From positions 9,922-29,116 of the forward strand of contig DNTA01000087.1 of the NCBI GenBank assembly GCA_003500135.1: a DNA stretch of 19,195 bases, written 5' to 3'. Origin of the DNA: Cytophagales bacterium. GTDB lineage: Bacteria; Bacteroidota; Bacteroidia; Cytophagales; Cyclobacteriaceae. Below the pieces are notes generated by a model. The model was not told the origin of the DNA. It saw only the letters and a program-made list of their open reading frames with translations, and did not search any database. Shown one piece after another: positions 12,146-19,195 of this stretch (its first letter is position 1; every line of letters starts with the position of its first letter). The position numbers and the translations under genes are program-made.

Positions 12146-12532
12146 TTAGCTGGCTTTAAGTTTAATGGAATCATATCGAACTACTGCCGTCGGTATTCCT
12201 TTCTTATCAGCAAAATCAAGTATTCTTTTTGTGCCCTGAGATTTCCCGTTCCAAAACACAATGATCGCATCAGCATACTCCACCATATCTTTCTCCCTCT
12301 TTTTTTTATTTGCTTTCGAATCTTTTTTAGAAAGCTTAAAATATTTGACATTCAATCCTTTGTCCATGGCATATTGTGATACCAGTACCTCCACTGGCCC
12401 CTTTGCTTTTACCACGAGTTCAATATCTTTTTTATTCTGAAAAAAATCGTCCAGTTTATCACGTAGGAGGTGATAATCAGAAAAACTTCTGGTGCCACTC
12501 ACAATGACCTTGAATGTTTTCTCAGGCTTCAT
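12146..12532 (-). CDS. DUF2493/SLOG-like nucleotide-binding protein
   Basis: A 128-residue cytosolic protein if started at the ATG at 12532; an in-frame TTG at 12565 would add 11 residues but has no better support. It begins FKVIVSGTRSFSDYHLLRDKLDDFF, the Rossmann-like opening of DUF2493 (YspA/cpYpsA-related SLOG) proteins, and near its end has KDMVEYADAIIVFWNGKSQGTKRILDFADKKGIP, the second family motif. The middle motif, usually SGGARGAD, is replaced by VVKAKGPVEVLVSQYA, so the expected nucleotide-binding glycine loop is degenerate. The family is predicted to bind nucleotide-derived ligands, and the biochemical role is unsettled. A lysine-rich stretch (SKKDSKANKKKREKD) lies between the motifs. 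It is isolated: convergent with the YwqK-like gene and divergent from the next one. Confidence 0.8.
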   Translation of the reverse strand: MKPEKTFKVIVSGTRSFSDYHLLRDKLDDFFQNKKDIELVVKAKGPVEVLVSQYAMDKGLNVKYFKLSKKDSKANKKKREKDMVEYADAIIVFWNGKSQGTKRILDFADKKGIPTAVVRYDSIKLKAS

Positions 12533-12660
12533 TAAATTGTATGGCAATCGTAAAACAAACTGCAACTAAATAATCGCTATAAACTACTATTATTTTGGCA
12601 TAAAACGTACGGAAAACCCAATGATAATGTAATAATAACAAACCTAATGAACTATTGACC

Positions 12661-12966
12661 ATGAATATGAAGGAGATCGTAGACAGACTTGAAGAGCATG
12701 AATGTAAGTTTTTCGAAAACTATGACTACGAACCAAAAGAAGATGATTATTATGATTGGGTGAAAACTTTGGAACAGCCTCTAGCTGATAACTGTCTGAT
12801 TTTGGGTTTCGAAAAGCTAAAAGTGAGCAAATCTTTATTGCGTCATTGTGCTGAAAAGCACAATATCTTAACAAATTATATGCAACATCACCTCAATGAA
12901 GATGAGTTTTTGCTTTGGCAGGCGCTCAACAATAAATTATTTCAGGGCATGCAAAATTATTGCTAA
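12661..12966 (+). CDS. Small acidic protein of unknown function
   Basis: A 101-residue cytosolic protein starting at ATG 12661; an in-frame TTG at 12655 is ignored because it has no ribosome site, and a second ATG at 12667 is possible. I do not recognise a family. It is acidic and helical in character, with a tyrosine- and aspartate-rich stretch (ENYDYEPKEDDYYDW, about 19-33), a middle helix (NCLILGFEKLKVSKSLLRHCAEKHN) and a C-terminal helix (EDEFLLWQALNNKLFQGM). Three cysteines (C14, C43, C62) plus a terminal C101 are present. There is no signal peptide or membrane segment. The ORF, its codon pattern and position between divergent genes with no competing frame make it probably real. A minus-strand ORF over most of it is its shadow. 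Confidence 0.65.
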   Translation: MNMKEIVDRLEEHECKFFENYDYEPKEDDYYDWVKTLEQPLADNCLILGFEKLKVSKSLLRHCAEKHNILTNYMQHHLNEDEFLLWQALNNKLFQGMQNYC

Positions 12967-13048
12967 TTAACAGTACTTTTAGCCAATATTTTAGGGAAAT
13001 TTAAGTTTCAGTTTGGTAACAATTTACCATCAAAGGGCTTTATTGTGT

Positions 13049-13957
13049 ATGGGAAAAAAAATATTAATCAGTGGGGGTTCGGGGTTACTGGGTAGAGCCC
13101 TTTCAGATGAATTGTTGAAAAATGGCCATGAGGTTGCCTGGCTCAGTCGTACGCCGGGTAAATATGATAAGATTAAAGCTTACAAATGGGATATTAAATC
13201 AAATACCATAGATGAAGGCGCCCTTAATTGGGCTGATACAATCGTTCATCTGGCCGGGGCCGGGGTAGCCGAGGAGCGTTGGACGGATTCACGAAAGGAA
13301 GTGATACTTAAAAGCAGAACCGAAAGTACTAGACTACTATTCGAAAAAATTCAATCATTAAAAACAAAACCCACTGCTTTCTTATCTGCTTCTGCAATCG
13401 GGTTTTACGGATTTGATACAGGCGATCATTGGATGACGGAAGCTGATGACCCTAAGGCAAGGGATTTTATTTCCGGCGTTGTAAGGGCATGGGAAAATGA
13501 AGTGGACCATATCAGCAAATTAGGCATCCGAACAGTGAAAATTAGAATTGGCATCGTGTTAAGTGAGAAGGGAGGGGCGCTCGAAAAAATGTTGCCAGTC
13601 TTCAAACTGGGGGCAGGGGCTCCCCTCGGTGATGGCAGACAATATATGAGCTGGATCCATATTCATGACCTTTGTCACATATTTTTAGAGGCGATAGAAA
13701 ATGAATTCTGGCAAGGTGTTTACAATGGAGTGGCGCCAAATCCCGTGACTAATAAAACATTTTCAAAAACCTTGGCCAAAACACTCAATAAACCTTTTTT
13801 CCTGCCTAACGTACCTTCATTTGCACTTCATCTCGCGATGGGCGAAATGTCAAAAATTGTACTGGGTGGAAACCGGGTTTCTTCAAATAAAGTACTTGAA
13901 GAGGGGTTTGACTTTAAATTCGAGCAATTGGATAAAGCGCTTAGCGACCTACTTTAA
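13049..13957 (+). CDS. TIGR01777-type NAD(P)-dependent epimerase (SDR)
   Basis: A 302-residue extended short-chain dehydrogenase/reductase. The ATG at 13049 is chosen because the NAD(P)-binding strand follows at once (KKILISGGSGLLGRAL); an in-frame ATG upstream at 13013 would add an unlikely 12-residue leader. GGSGLLG (9-15) is the dinucleotide loop, WADTIVHLAGAGV follows near 70, and SASAIGFYG near 115-123 is the catalytic Ser/Tyr-region variant of this group. The C-terminus (GNRVSSNKVLEEGFDFKF) matches the DUF1731 tail shared with YfcH/SulA-like proteins. Plant and bacterial relatives are linked to division or chloroplast maintenance, but the substrate is unknown. It lies 23 bp before the LOG gene, so the two are probably co-transcribed. 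Confidence 0.93.
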   Translation: MGKKILISGGSGLLGRALSDELLKNGHEVAWLSRTPGKYDKIKAYKWDIKSNTIDEGALNWADTIVHLAGAGVAEERWTDSRKEVILKSRTESTRLLFEKIQSLKTKPTAFLSASAIGFYGFDTGDHWMTEADDPKARDFISGVVRAWENEVDHISKLGIRTVKIRIGIVLSEKGGALEKMLPVFKLGAGAPLGDGRQYMSWIHIHDLCHIFLEAIENEFWQGVYNGVAPNPVTNKTFSKTLAKTLNKPFFLPNVPSFALHLAMGEMSKIVLGGNRVSSNKVLEEGFDFKFEQLDKALSDLL

Positions 13958-13980
13958 TTTTTTAAATAATTCCGTTACAT

Positions 13981-14745
13981 ATGGAAAAGATGAAAGACAA
14001 AACTTCAGAAATAAGATACACCAATGCCAAATTAGCGCTCGACGAAGAGCAGGAAATCAGGAAAGCTTTTAAACAAAAAGATTGGAATGAAATAAAAACA
14101 GCCGATTCATGGGCTATTTTTAAAATCATGTCCGAGTTTGTTGAAGGCTTTGAGAAGCTTGCAAAGTCAGGGCCCTGCGTTTCCATTTTTGGTTCAGCAC
14201 GTGCCAAACCCGGCAGTAAATACTACAAAATGACTGAAGAATTAGCCTCGCGACTGGTACAACAGGGATACGGTGTGATAACCGGTGGCGGCCCGGGTAT
14301 TATGGAAGCCGGTAATAAAGGGGCCACTGAGGCTGGCGGAACATCCGTCGGGCTTAACATCGTTTTGCCCCACGAGCAAAGCCATAATATCTTTATAGAT
14401 CCGGATAAGCTCATCACTTTCGACTACTTTTTTGTGCGCAAGGTGATGTTCGTTCGCTATTCGCAGGGTTTTATTGGTATGCCTGGTGGCTTTGGCACAT
14501 TCGATGAGATTTTTGAAGCCCTTACGCTTATCCAAACCAAAAAAATTGGCAGGTTCCCTATTGTACTTGTTGGCAGGGAATACTGGAGCGGCCTGGTAGA
14601 CTGGCTGAAACAGGTAGTATATGAAGAGTTTAACTACTTGAGTGAAGGTGATTTTGATTTATTTACCCTGGTTGATACGCCCAAAGAGGCCGTAGCACGT
14701 ATCGATGAGTTTTACTCAAAATACCTGCTTTCACCCAATTTCTGA
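13981..14745 (+). CDS. LOG-family nucleotide phosphoribohydrolase
   Basis: A 254-residue protein of the LOG family (TIGR00730), Rossmann-fold enzymes that release the base from nucleoside 5'-monophosphates, in some cases activating cytokinins. The signature segments are VSIFGSARAKPGS (67-79), GGGPGIMEAGNKGA (102-115) and MPGGFGTFDEIFEALTLIQTKKI (167-189), the last containing the PGGxGT-x2-E phosphate/ribose motif. R153 in FVRKVMF and E176 correspond to the active-site Arg and Glu. Older annotations call such proteins lysine decarboxylases, which is wrong. The N-terminal 60 residues are a helical extension seen in the longer bacterial variants. The stop codon shares its A with the start of the lytic transglycosylase gene, indicating coupled translation. 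Confidence 0.93.
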   Translation: MEKMKDKTSEIRYTNAKLALDEEQEIRKAFKQKDWNEIKTADSWAIFKIMSEFVEGFEKLAKSGPCVSIFGSARAKPGSKYYKMTEELASRLVQQGYGVITGGGPGIMEAGNKGATEAGGTSVGLNIVLPHEQSHNIFIDPDKLITFDYFFVRKVMFVRYSQGFIGMPGGFGTFDEIFEALTLIQTKKIGRFPIVLVGREYWSGLVDWLKQVVYEEFNYLSEGDFDLFTLVDTPKEAVARIDEFYSKYLLSPNF

Positions 14746-15656
14746 TGCGGCAAAAATCACTTATTTATATACAATTGTTCATTTTTACTTTTTTGGTTGT
14801 CTACGTTGCGGTCAATGAGCTTATGTCGCATAATGAACCCACTACGCAAACCATTAAGGTAATGTCTAATTACGATCTGCCCTCAATCGAAATTCCGGAT
14901 CAGGTTAGTTTTGCAGGTGAATGGGTTCCCCTAAACGATCCGGATGTTAGAGAGCGATTAGACCGTGAACTTCATGTCAATACATTTTGGCATTCAAATA
15001 CTATTTTTTTGTTGAAAAGAGGCAACAGGTGGCTGCCTAAAATTGCAGAAGTACTTCGTGAAAATGATATTCCAGAAGACTTCAAATATTTGCCATTGAT
15101 AGAAAGCGATTTACAAAACAAAGTTTCACCAAGACAGGCAGTTGGTTTCTGGCAGTTGCTTAGTGGTACCGCTAAAGATTATGGCCTCGAAGTCAATAGC
15201 CAGGTCGATGAAAGATATGACCCAATCAAGTCGACAAAAGCCGCTTGTGGCTACTTAAATCAGGCCTATACAAAGTTCCAATCCTGGAGCAACGCCGCTG
15301 CAAGCTATAATATCGGGATGCGGGGCCTTACCAATAGGTTGGAAAAACAAAGGGTGGAAAGTTATTATGATTTACTGCTCAACGAAGAAACCTCACGATA
15401 TGTATTTCGCATTATTGCCATAAAAATGATATTTGAAAACCCTCGGAAATACGGGTTTGATTTGTCTCAGGATCAGCTTTACCATACAGAAGAACTCAAA
15501 AAAATCAAGGTCGACCGGTCTATCGATAATTTGCGGGATTTTGCTTTTGAACAAGGCATCAACTACAAAATCTTGAAACGTTATAATCCGTGGCTGAGAA
15601 AAAACGAGTTGACGGTAAGGAGAGGAAAGGAATACTATATCGCTATTCCCAAATAA
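14745..15656 (+). CDS. Membrane-anchored lytic transglycosylase (MltD-like, GH23)
   Basis: A 303-residue envelope enzyme expected to cleave peptidoglycan between MurNAc and GlcNAc to give 1,6-anhydro ends. An N-terminal hydrophobic segment (residues 5-24) without a lipobox suggests a signal anchor. The SLT domain spans about 105-235: FKYLPLIESDLQNKVSPRQAVGFWQLL places the catalytic glutamate at E120, followed by YDPIKSTKAACGYLNQAYTKF and SNAAASYNIGMRGL. The sequence ESDL replaces the commoner ESGF/ESGL. The last 50 residues (NLRDFAFEQGINYKILKRYNPWLR through YYIAIPK) resemble one LysM-type peptidoglycan-binding repeat, as in MltD. Its start overlaps the LOG gene stop by one base. A 98-bp gap separates it from uvrA. 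Confidence 0.92.
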   Translation: MRQKSLIYIQLFIFTFLVVYVAVNELMSHNEPTTQTIKVMSNYDLPSIEIPDQVSFAGEWVPLNDPDVRERLDRELHVNTFWHSNTIFLLKRGNRWLPKIAEVLRENDIPEDFKYLPLIESDLQNKVSPRQAVGFWQLLSGTAKDYGLEVNSQVDERYDPIKSTKAACGYLNQAYTKFQSWSNAAASYNIGMRGLTNRLEKQRVESYYDLLLNEETSRYVFRIIAIKMIFENPRKYGFDLSQDQLYHTEELKKIKVDRSIDNLRDFAFEQGINYKILKRYNPWLRKNELTVRRGKEYYIAIPK

Positions 15657-15713
15657 GCGATCTTATTACTCAGAATAATGAACATAGCATAAACTAGAAA
15701 CCAATAAAGCAGT

Positions 15714-15721
15714 TAATTTTG
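15714..15721 (+). promoter_or_regulatory. uvrA promoter -7 element (TAATTTTG)
   Basis: TAATTTTG matches TAnnTTTG exactly and is followed by CAGACG. Transcription would begin near 15725, about 30 nt before the uvrA ATG at 15755. It shows that the in-frame TTG at 15719, inside this element, is not the translation start. No LexA-type palindrome was noticed. Confidence 0.6.
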
Positions 15722-15754
15722 CAGACGCAAACATCGACATCAAGCATAAATAAC

Positions 15755-18589
15755 ATGGCCGAAACGATTGACCTGACGGGGTATGAGCACATTGAAGTAT
15801 ATGGTGCACGTGAGCACAATCTCAAAAACATAGATGTCAATATTCCCCGGAATAAACTGGTGGTGGTTACCGGTATTAGCGGAAGTGGAAAATCCTCATT
15901 GGCGTTTGATACCATTTATTCGGAAGGTCAACGGCGATATATGGAAAGCTTCTCCGCCTATGCCCGGTCGTTTATCGGTAATATGGAGCGGCCCGATGTC
16001 GACAAAATTGAGGGGCTTAGCCCGGTCATTTCAATCGAGCAAAAAACTATTTCCCGCAATCCAAGGTCAACGGTTGGAACGGTAACAGAAATATACGATT
16101 TTCTCAGATTGTTATATGCCAGGGCTGGTGAGGCCTATTCCTATCTCACGGGCAAAAAAATGGAAAGACTTTCTGAGGATCAGATCATACGGCATCTGAT
16201 GCAAAACTTCGATAACAAAAAGCTATCCATTTTAGCGCCGGTGGTTAAAGGCCGAAAAGGGCATTATCGCGAATTATTCGTTCAGATACGGAAAATGGGC
16301 TATGCGAAAGTAAGGGTGGATGGCGAAATAATGGACCTGACGCCTAAAATGCAGGTAGACCGCTATAAAACACATGATATTGAGATAGTCGTCGATCGTG
16401 TAAAAGTGCAGGAAAAAGATCAATATCGTATTTCGCAATCCGTGCATGATGCTATGCAACAAGGAAAAGGCCTGATCATGGTATTGGATGAACAAAACAA
16501 AGTACACTACTTTTCCAAACACCTGATGGACCCTGAAACAGGATTGTCATATGACGAACCGGCGCCGAATAGCTTCTCTTTTAATTCGCCATATGGAGCT
16601 TGCCCCACCTGTAATGGTTTGGGACAGGTGGAAGAAATCACACGTGAAACCATCATTCCTGATCCGGAATTAAGTATTAGTCGTGGAGGCATTGCTCCCC
16701 TGGGAGAGTACCGCGACATATGGATTTTCAAGAAGATCGATGCCATCTTAAAAAGATATAAAGTCAGCTTAAGCACGCCTATAAAAGATCTGCCTGAGGA
16801 GGTATTGGAAACTTTGCTTTACGGCGATAAAGAACCTGTGGCAGTGGCTTCCAAAAAGTATCCGGGTACGGATTGGGTTACGGAATTCGAAGGTATTGCC
16901 AGGTTTTTGGAACGACAAAAAGAAGGGGGGACCGAAAAAATTCAAAAATGGGTCAACGATTTCACCATAATACAAACTTGTCCCGATTGCCAGGGTACCC
17001 GCTTAAAAAAAGAAGCGCTATCATTTAAAATTGCTGATAAAAATATCGGTGATCTGGCGGAAATGGATATCCAGAAGGTGGGAGACTGGTTCGCCGATGT
17101 AGAAGACCGTCTTTCTGATAAGCAAAAACGGATAGCTACAGAAATATTAAAGGAAATAAGAAAGCGAATATTCTTTCTTCTGGATGTAGGGCTTAATTAC
17201 CTTCACCTGAACAGACCTTTAAAAACCCTTTCCGGCGGTGAGGCACAGCGTATCAGGCTCGCTACTCAAATAGGAACGCAACTAACCGGCGTTTTATATA
17301 TTCTCGATGAACCGAGTATTGGCCTGCATCAGCGCGATAATAATAAACTAATCCAGGCGTTGAAAGACCTTCGCGACCTGGGCAACAGTGTTATTGTGGT
17401 TGAACACGATAAGGACATGATGCTACACGCTGACTACATTCTGGATATTGGTCCCGGGCCCGGGCGTCATGGGGGGCAGATCATTGCAGAAGGCTCACCG
17501 AAAGATTTTATCAAGCGAAACAGCCTTACGGCCGACTTTTTGAATGGGAAAGAAAAAATTGCCATACCGGAAAAGCGAAGAAAAGCGGAGAATGGTAAAA
17601 TTGTCCTTAAAGGGGCCAGGGGAAATAATTTAAAAAATGTAGAGGTAAGCTTCCCTCTGGGCAATATGATTTGCGTGACCGGTGTAAGTGGAAGTGGCAA
17701 ATCAACGCTGATCCACGATACTTTATTCCCAATATTAAATCAACACTTTTACCGGTCGCATAAAACACCACTGGAGTATGATTCCATTGAAGGGCTAGAT
17801 AACGTAGATAAGGTAATAGAAGTGGACCAATCCCCTATCGGAAGAACACCAAGGTCTAATCCGGCTACTTACACAGGGCTTTTTACCGACATAAGGGCGC
17901 TTTTTTCCAATTTGCCTGAAGCAAAGATCAGAGGTTACAAACCCGGAAGGTTCTCTTTTAATGTCAAGGGCGGGCGCTGTGAAACCTGCGAAGGGGCCGG
18001 TATGAAACTGATTGAAATGGACTTTCTACCCGATGTATATGTGCCCTGCGAAACATGCAAGGGAAAAAGGTACAACCGGGAGACACTTGAGGTGCGTTTT
18101 AAGGGTAAGTCGATCTCCGATGTGTTGGACATGACCGTAGAACAGGGGGTTGAATTTTTTGAAAATCAACCGAAAATACACCGGAAGCTGGAGGTGCTTA
18201 ACGATGTAGGACTGGGCTACATTTCATTGGGGCAACATGCAACAACCCTTTCCGGAGGGGAAGCTCAGCGCGTGAAGCTTGCTACGGAACTATCAAAAAG
18301 AGATACCGGTAAAACGTTTTATATCCTGGATGAGCCAACCACCGGTTTGCACTTTCAGGACATACAACACCTGCTGGAAGTACTGAACCGGTTGGTTGAT
18401 AAAGGCAATACAGTGCTGGTAATTGAACATAACCTCGATGTGATCAAAATGGCGGACCACATCATTGACCTCGGCCCGGAAGGAGGCGGAAAAGGAGGTG
18501 AAATTGTTGCAGTGGGCACACCTGAAGAAATTTTAAAGGTCAAATCCAGCTATACCGGTCAGTTCCTGAAACAGGAAATAAAGAATTGA
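15755..18589 (+). CDS. uvrA: Excinuclease ABC subunit A (UvrA)
   Basis: A 944-residue DNA-damage sensor of nucleotide excision repair; it dimerises, binds lesions and loads UvrB. The ATG at 15755 is used because the promoter covers the longer frame. It has two ABC ATPase halves: Walker [10 protein letters not shown] (40-48) and GVSGSGKST (643-651), signatures [12 protein letters not shown] (near 492) and [12 protein letters not shown] (near 833), and Walker [13 protein letters not shown] and [12 protein letters not shown]. The C-terminal zinc module is complete (C742, C745, C765, C768). The first zinc module keeps only C283 and C286; the position of the usual preceding CxxC reads [13 protein letters not shown]409 and C412 (CPDCQGTRL) are present. 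The length equals the family norm. It is monocistronic by appearance and converges on the DUF4442 gene with a 2-bp gap. Confidence 0.98.
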   Translation: MAETIDLTGYEHIEVYGAREHNLKNIDVNIPRNKLVVVTGISGSGKSSLAFDTIYSEGQRRYMESFSAYARSFIGNMERPDVDKIEGLSPVISIEQKTISRNPRSTVGTVTEIYDFLRLLYARAGEAYSYLTGKKMERLSEDQIIRHLMQNFDNKKLSILAPVVKGRKGHYRELFVQIRKMGYAKVRVDGEIMDLTPKMQVDRYKTHDIEIVVDRVKVQEKDQYRISQSVHDAMQQGKGLIMVLDEQNKVHYFSKHLMDPETGLSYDEPAPNSFSFNSPYGACPTCNGLGQVEEITRETIIPDPELSISRGGIAPLGEYRDIWIFKKIDAILKRYKVSLSTPIKDLPEEVLETLLYGDKEPVAVASKKYPGTDWVTEFEGIARFLERQKEGGTEKIQKWVNDFTIIQTCPDCQGTRLKKEALSFKIADKNIGDLAEMDIQKVGDWFADVEDRLSDKQKRIATEILKEIRKRIFFLLDVGLNYLHLNRPLKTLSGGEAQRIRLATQIGTQLTGVLYILDEPSIGLHQRDNNKLIQALKDLRDLGNSVIVVEHDKDMMLHADYILDIGPGPGRHGGQIIAEGSPKDFIKRNSLTADFLNGKEKIAIPEKRRKAENGKIVLKGARGNNLKNVEVSFPLGNMICVTGVSGSGKSTLIHDTLFPILNQHFYRSHKTPLEYDSIEGLDNVDKVIEVDQSPIGRTPRSNPATYTGLFTDIRALFSNLPEAKIRGYKPGRFSFNVKGGRCETCEGAGMKLIEMDFLPDVYVPCETCKGKRYNRETLEVRFKGKSISDVLDMTVEQGVEFFENQPKIHRKLEVLNDVGLGYISLGQHATTLSGGEAQRVKLATELSKRDTGKTFYILDEPTTGLHFQDIQHLLEVLNRLVDKGNTVLVIEHNLDVIKMADHIIDLGPEGGGKGGEIVAVGTPEEILKVKSSYTGQFLKQEIKN

Positions 18590-18591
18590 TT

Positions 18592-19098
18592 TTACATCTT
18601 GGTTTTCACCTGTTCCCACGACTTGATTTGCCAATGCGTAGTACCAGTAGATAGTAAATTATCGTCCTGGTCCTTAATTTCTACTGTACACTTCACCAGC
18701 GCCGGTGAACCTCCGGCAATAACTTCCAATACGTTTGTTTTTACCCATTCATCGTCGATGGTAAAAGTGGCATAGGCATTTTTCTTGCCCTGGAAGTGGT
18801 ATTCCATAAATAAATCTTTGAGGATCAACCGGTATTGTTTGGGGTCCAGTTTAGATATCAGCATCACACCAGCGGTAAATTCTGTCAATGTGGCCAAGGC
18901 GCAGGCGTGTAATCCTTTGATATGATTTAGATTCTTCTTTTTATATGGCAATAAAGTCTTAATTTCATGCTTTTGAAATTGCAGTATCTTAAATCCGTGT
19001 GGCCGGTTGAAGGGGATTCCCCTGTTCAGGCCGAGATTGAGTAGCCGAAGATGAAATTTGGACTGCTGTGCTTTGAATATAATTTGCTGTAAATTCAT
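18592..19098 (-). CDS. DUF4442 hotdog-fold protein
   Basis: A 168-residue cytosolic protein started at ATG 19098; an in-frame TTG at 19116 would add six residues (MKINNN). The pattern NHIKGLHACALATLTEFTAGVML (about 58-80) is the hotdog-fold central helix motif found in DUF4442 and PaaI-like thioesterases, followed by beta strands LILKDLFMEYHFQGKKNAYATFTI and ALVKCTVEIKDQDDNLLSTGTTHWQIK. In PaaI-type enzymes this helix carries the acyl-thioesterase active site; whether this protein hydrolyses acyl-CoA is unknown. The N-terminal FNRPHGFKILQF segment is also typical of the DUF. It is convergent with uvrA, with 2 bp between stop codons and no visible terminator. Confidence 0.88.
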   Translation of the reverse strand: MNLQQIIFKAQQSKFHLRLLNLGLNRGIPFNRPHGFKILQFQKHEIKTLLPYKKKNLNHIKGLHACALATLTEFTAGVMLISKLDPKQYRLILKDLFMEYHFQGKKNAYATFTIDDEWVKTNVLEVIAGGSPALVKCTVEIKDQDDNLLSTGTTHWQIKSWEQVKTKM

Positions 19099-19117
19099 GT
19101 TGTTGTTTATTTTCAAA

Positions 19118-19125
19118 CTAAAGTA
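19118..19125 (-). promoter_or_regulatory. Possible -7 element for the DUF4442 gene
   Basis: The leftward strand reads TACTTTAG, one mismatch from TAnnTTTG, about 20 bp upstream of the ATG at 19098. No -33 element was found. The remaining bases to the window edge (19126-19195) are AT-rich and show nothing else. Confidence 0.3.
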
Positions 19126-19195
19126 TAAAAATAATCATTAATGTCCGGTAAACCAGTATTTATCTAAATAATTATAATCCTACTTTGTCAAGTTT

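Noticed and set aside
13002..13009. TAAGTTTC as promoter of the epimerase gene
   Set aside because: It lacks the final G of TAnnTTTG and has no -33 partner, so it is too weak to list as a feature.
13981..14745. Lysine decarboxylase
   Set aside because: The PGGxGT-x2-E motif defines the LOG phosphoribohydrolase family; the decarboxylase name is a known misannotation.
15719..15754. TTG start giving UvrA 12 extra residues
   Set aside because: The codon lies inside the TAATTTTG promoter element, and the family length fits the ATG at 15755.

Overview
The window looks like chromosomal DNA from a member of the phylum Bacteroidota, probably a Cytophagales-type (Fulvivirga/Marivirga-like) marine or environmental bacterium. 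The reasons are a TonB-dependent receptor with an N-terminal CarboxypepD_reg-like domain, lipoproteins whose mature N-terminus is acidic (CNNDD), a UvrA with the Bacteroidota-style altered first zinc module, mostly weak Shine-Dalgarno sequences in AT-rich leaders, and several matches to the Bacteroidota -7 promoter element TAnnTTTG. The order-level call is a guess; the phylum is well supported. No tRNA, rRNA, CRISPR array, insertion sequence or phage gene was seen.

Left part (1-5500). Two rightward genes encode a secreted TPR-type protein and a polytopic membrane protein. They converge on a leftward group: a phosphoribosyltransferase (PyrR-like fold), panB (pantothenate synthesis) and a family 4 glycosyltransferase, with an Lrp/AsnC regulator upstream. 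The membrane protein and the glycosyltransferase overlap tail to tail by 52 bp and together suggest the edge of a surface-polysaccharide locus.

Central accessory island (about 5500-12120). A 429-bp regulatory region is followed by a beta-helix surface lipoprotein, an intrinsic terminator, a 970-residue TonB-dependent receptor, a small LprI/DUF1311-like lipoprotein, a free-standing CarboxypepD_reg-like periplasmic protein and a MORN_2/YwqK-type secreted protein, closed by a strong terminator. All five products carry export signals. The most interesting signal in the window is regulatory: TTAACAT-like heptamers in direct repeat at exact 11-bp spacing occur in several intergenic positions of this island (5740/5751; 5802/5813/5824/5835; 10997/11008; 11407/11418; 11493/11504/11515). 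The best array stops 8 bp before a -7 element. The 7+4 bp architecture is that of PhoB/PhoP (OmpR-family) boxes, so I propose the island is an activator-controlled, possibly phosphate-starvation, outer-membrane uptake regulon. The substrate and the regulator are not visible and this remains inference.

Right part (12120-19195). A leftward DUF2493/SLOG-like protein and a divergent small acidic protein of unknown function come first. Next is a compact run of a TIGR01777-type NAD(P) epimerase, a LOG-family nucleotide phosphoribohydrolase and a membrane-anchored lytic transglycosylase, the last two overlapping by one base. Then uvrA, with its own TAnnTTTG promoter, converges on a DUF4442 hotdog-fold protein. 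These are ordinary housekeeping genes.
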